43,347 bases of DNA from the NCBI RefSeq assembly GCF_003024685.1, contig NZ_PYLQ01000023.1:325-43671 (forward strand). The letters run 5' to 3'. The DNA is from Faecalibacillus intestinalis. Lineage in GTDB: Bacteria > Bacillota_I > Bacilli_A > Erysipelotrichales > Coprobacillaceae. Of the stretch, positions 41,610-43,347 are shown one piece after another. How positions within the stretch are numbered: position 1 is the first letter of the stretch; each line of letters starts with the position of its first letter. The notes under the pieces are model-generated. The model was given only the letters and a program-made list of their open reading frames with translations, did no database searches and was not told the DNA's origin. The translations under genes were made by a program, and so were the position numbers.

Positions 41610-42605
41610 CATTCTTGTTTTAGCAAAGTTCCATGTATCTCTACACATTTCATCAATGCCTCTAGTAGCAACCCAACCAAGTTCTTCTTTAGCTCTTGTA
41701 GGATCTGCATAACATGTAGCAATATCACCAGCACGACGAGGTTTAATTTCATATTTTACTTTTACACCATTAACTCTTTCAAAAGCATGAACAAGTTCTA
41801 ATACACTATATCCTCTACCAGTACCTAAGTTACAAATATGTAATCCTGGTTTATTATATTTTTCAATGGCAAGAACATGTCCTTTAGCTAAATCTACAAC
41901 ATGAATATAATCACGTACACCTGTACCATCAGGTGTATCATAATCATCACCAAAGACACCTAAACAAGGAAGTTCTCCAGCAGCTACTTTCATAATATAA
42001 GGCATTAAGTTATTTGGAATACCTTTAGGATCTTCACCTAATAATCCTGATTCATGAGCTCCAATAGGATTGAAATAACGTAATAATGTAACTGACATAT
42101 CAGGACATGCATGTTGTACATCTGTTAAGATTCTTTCCATCATGGCTTTACTAGCACCATATGGATTAGTTGTTTCTCCTAATTTACAATCTTCAGTAAG
42201 AGGAACCACTTCAGGATCTCCATAAACTGTAGCACTTGATGAAAAGACGATATTATTGACATGGTATTTTTTCATCATCTTAGCCACAATTAATGTAGTA
42301 GTTAAATTATTTGTATAATATTCAATAGGTTTTTCTACAGATTCACCAACAGCTTTAAAAGCAGCACAGTGAATAACAGCATCAATTTCATTTTCAATAA
42401 AAACTTGTTCAGTTTTCTTTTCATCTAAAATATTAAATTCATAAAATTTAACGTCTTTTCCAGTTATATCCTTAATATATCCTAAAACTTCTGGTTTAGA
42501 GTTAGAAAAGTCATCAATTACGATTACTTCATGATTAGCTTGTAATAACTCAACACAGATGTGACTACCAATATAGCCAGCACCTCCGGCAACAAGTACT
42601 TTCAT
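41604..42605 (-). CDS. galE: UDP-glucose 4-epimerase
   Basis: 333 residues from ATG 42605, chosen because GGAGG precedes it; the frame extends upstream to 42662 without support. It interconverts UDP-glucose and UDP-galactose for cell-surface glycans or the Leloir pathway. NAD+-binding GGAGYIGSH at the N-terminus, SSATVYG and the catalytic Tyr-Lys pair in NPYGASK are all present. No other gal genes are adjacent, so it more likely serves polysaccharide synthesis. Confidence 0.96.
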   Translation of the reverse strand: MKVLVAGGAGYIGSHICVELLQANHEVIVIDDFSNSKPEVLGYIKDITGKDVKFYEFNILDEKKTEQVFIENEIDAVIHCAAFKAVGESVEKPIEYYTNNLTTTLIVAKMMKKYHVNNIVFSSSATVYGDPEVVPLTEDCKLGETTNPYGASKAMMERILTDVQHACPDMSVTLLRYFNPIGAHESGLLGEDPKGIPNNLMPYIMKVAAGELPCLGVFGDDYDTPDGTGVRDYIHVVDLAKGHVLAIEKYNKPGLHICNLGTGRGYSVLELVHAFERVNGVKVKYEIKPRRAGDIATCYADPTRAKEELGWVATRGIDEMCRDTWNFAKTRMK

Positions 42606-42638
42606 TTTATTACCTCCATATATACTTTTTACGTATTC

Positions 42639-42666
42639 ATTATACCAAATAATAAAAGGCAATCAA
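42639..42666 (-). promoter_or_regulatory. Promoter of galE
   Basis: Minus strand TTGATT (42666-42661), 16-bp spacer, TATAAT (42644-42639), at a normal distance from the ribosome binding site. Confidence 0.7.
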
Positions 42667-42702
42667 TAATAATAAAAAAAGTGTAAAAAATAGAAATAAA
42701 AA

Positions 42703-42719
42703 ACATTGATAAAATCAAC
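42703..42719. repeat. 17-bp element upstream of tRNA cluster 3 (inverted copy of 3628-3644)
   Basis: Exact reverse complement of the element upstream of cluster 1, at nearly the same distance (48 versus 45 bp) from the -35 box. Confidence 0.5.
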
Positions 42720-42767
42720 ATAAAATAAAAAAGGTATAAAAAAACACAAAAAAAGTGTAAAAAAGAG

Positions 42768-42805
42768 TTGACGTAAAGGGATAAGGATGTTATTATAAGT
42801 GGGCA
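42768..42805 (+). promoter_or_regulatory. Promoter of tRNA cluster 3
   Basis: TTGACG (42768-42773), 17-bp spacer, TATTAT (42791-42796), then TGGGCA three bases downstream; A-tract-rich upstream region. Confidence 0.85.
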
Positions 42806-42813
42806 CTAGTCGA

Positions 42814-42889
42814 GGAGGCTTAGCTCAGTTGGGAGAGCATCTGCCTTACAAGCAGAGGGTCAGCGGTTCGAGCCCGTTAGCCTCCACCA
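42814..42889 (+). tRNA. tRNA-Val(TAC), copy 2
   Basis: 76 nt; acceptor GGAGGCT/AGCCTCC, anticodon loop CTTACAA, encoded CCA. Relative to copy 1 the only change is a matched T-A to C-G replacement in the acceptor stem. Confidence 0.97.
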
Positions 42890-42919
42890 TTAAAAAATAG
42901 TGTTTAAAATAAATAAAAT

Positions 42920-42995
<76 letters not shown>

Positions 42996-42999
42996 TGAT

Positions 43000-43083
43000 G
43001 GAGAGGTAGCGAAGTGGCTAAACGCGGCTGACTGTAACTCAGTTCCTTTTGGTTCGGTGGTTCGAATCCACTCCTCTCCACCA
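43000..43083 (+). tRNA. tRNA-Tyr(GTA)
   Basis: 84 nt with a long variable arm; acceptor GGAGAGG/CCTCTCC, anticodon loop CTGTAAC, encoded CCA. Confidence 0.95.
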
Positions 43084-43096
43084 TCTATCTAATGAA

Positions 43097-43171
43097 TGGG
43101 GTATAGCCAAGTGGTAGAGCATCTGACTTTTAATCAGAGGGTCAGGCGTTCGAGTCGCCTGCGGGTCACCA
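43097..43171 (+). pseudogene. Chimeric tRNA: 5' part tRNA-Gln-like, 3' part tRNA-Lys(TTT)
   Basis: The first 15 bases (TGGGGTATAGCCAAG) are the start of a typical Firmicute tRNA-Gln. From the shared TGGTA of the D-loop onward the sequence is identical to tRNA-Lys of cluster 2, including anticodon TTT and CCA. The acceptor strands TGGGGTA and GCGGGTC cannot pair, and the D-stem is broken. It looks like a deletion fusing adjacent Gln and Lys genes, or an assembly error. Confidence 0.85.
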
Positions 43172-43184
43172 TTTAACTGAATAA

Positions 43185-43273
43185 GCCCAGGTGGCGAAAT
43201 TGGTAGACGCACAGGACTTAAAATCCTGCGGACCTTAAAATCCGTGCCGGTTCGACTCCGGCCCTGGGCACCA
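43185..43273 (+). tRNA. tRNA-Leu(TAA)
   Basis: 89 nt with a long variable arm; acceptor GCCCAGG/CCTGGGC, anticodon loop CTTAAAA, encoded CCA. Confidence 0.96.
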
Positions 43274-43279
43274 TTCAAT

Positions 43280-43347
43280 GCGGGTGTAGTTCAATGGTAG
43301 AACTTCAGCCTTCCAAGCTGACTACGTGGGTTCGATTCCCATCACCC
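43280..43347 (+). tRNA. tRNA-Gly(TCC), truncated by the window end
   Basis: Acceptor 5' strand GCGGGTG, anticodon loop CTTCCAA, T-arm GTGGGTTCGATTCCCAT; the last bases of the acceptor stem and CCA lie beyond the window. Confidence 0.92.

Noticed and set aside
43039-43278. 79-codon minus-strand ORF in tRNA cluster 3
   Set aside because: Antisense shadow of tRNA-Tyr, the chimeric tRNA and tRNA-Leu.

Overview
The window is AT-rich and reads as the chromosome of a low-GC Gram-positive (Firmicutes/Bacillota). Genes are tightly packed, Shine-Dalgarno sites are strong (GGAGG type), intrinsic terminators are short and often shared by convergent genes, and tRNA genes encode their own CCA. The gene set (bacterial V-type ATPase, MetAP with a SEC-C zinc motif, VanY-like carboxypeptidase, CwlD-like amidase, LolA-like gene beside alr) points to an Erysipelotrichia-like gut anaerobe. 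That placement is an inference; no rRNA is present to prove it. I see no prophage, insertion sequence or CRISPR array.

Layout: 1-3.6 kb holds a gene tail, a small Cys-rich protein, map, a Nudix hydrolase, an orphan LytTR response regulator whose promoter contains a G10 tract, and a cell-wall amidase. 3.7-4.1 kb is tRNA cluster 1 (Ile, Ile, Ala). 4.1-10.5 kb has a PTS IIC-like permease, then leftward SNF2 helicase, M19 dipeptidase, DegV and a small hypothetical. 10.65-11.2 kb is tRNA cluster 2 (Asn, Glu, Val, Thr, Lys, Leu). 11.2-18 kb has a broken small membrane ORF, mscL with a zinc ribbon, an RpiR regulator leading into two-subunit fumarase, VanY, a B12-type radical SAM protein and a stand-alone ATP-cone protein. 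18-21 kb holds a leftward methionine-synthase-like gene with a perfect MET-box-like palindrome upstream, and an M24B Xaa-Pro aminopeptidase.

21.0-31.3 kb is a complete ten-gene V-type ATPase operon in the order G-stalk, C, I (short), I (full), K, F, E, A, B, D. It is preceded by about 420 bp of non-coding sequence that looks like a structured, terminator-bearing leader. The membrane subunit I is present twice in tandem; the first copy lacks the half that carries the essential arginine.

31.4-42.6 kb carries aroD, a hypothetical, asnB, an unknown gene with nfeD and an SPFH gene, two tandem thioredoxin-like lipoproteins, deoD, a HAD phosphatase, a DUF378 protein, a LolA-like protein followed by alr (synteny like B. 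subtilis ydcC-alrA and C. difficile gerS/alr2), a thioredoxin-fold protein without CxxC, and galE. 42.77 kb to the end is tRNA cluster 3 (Val, Thr, Tyr, a Gln/Lys chimera, Leu, partial Gly).

Most notable: the chimeric tRNA, the G10 promoter tract, the structured leader of the V-ATPase operon, the duplicated and truncated subunit I, the MET-box palindrome, and one shared promoter architecture (17-bp spacer, TGRGCA discriminator) at all three tRNA clusters.
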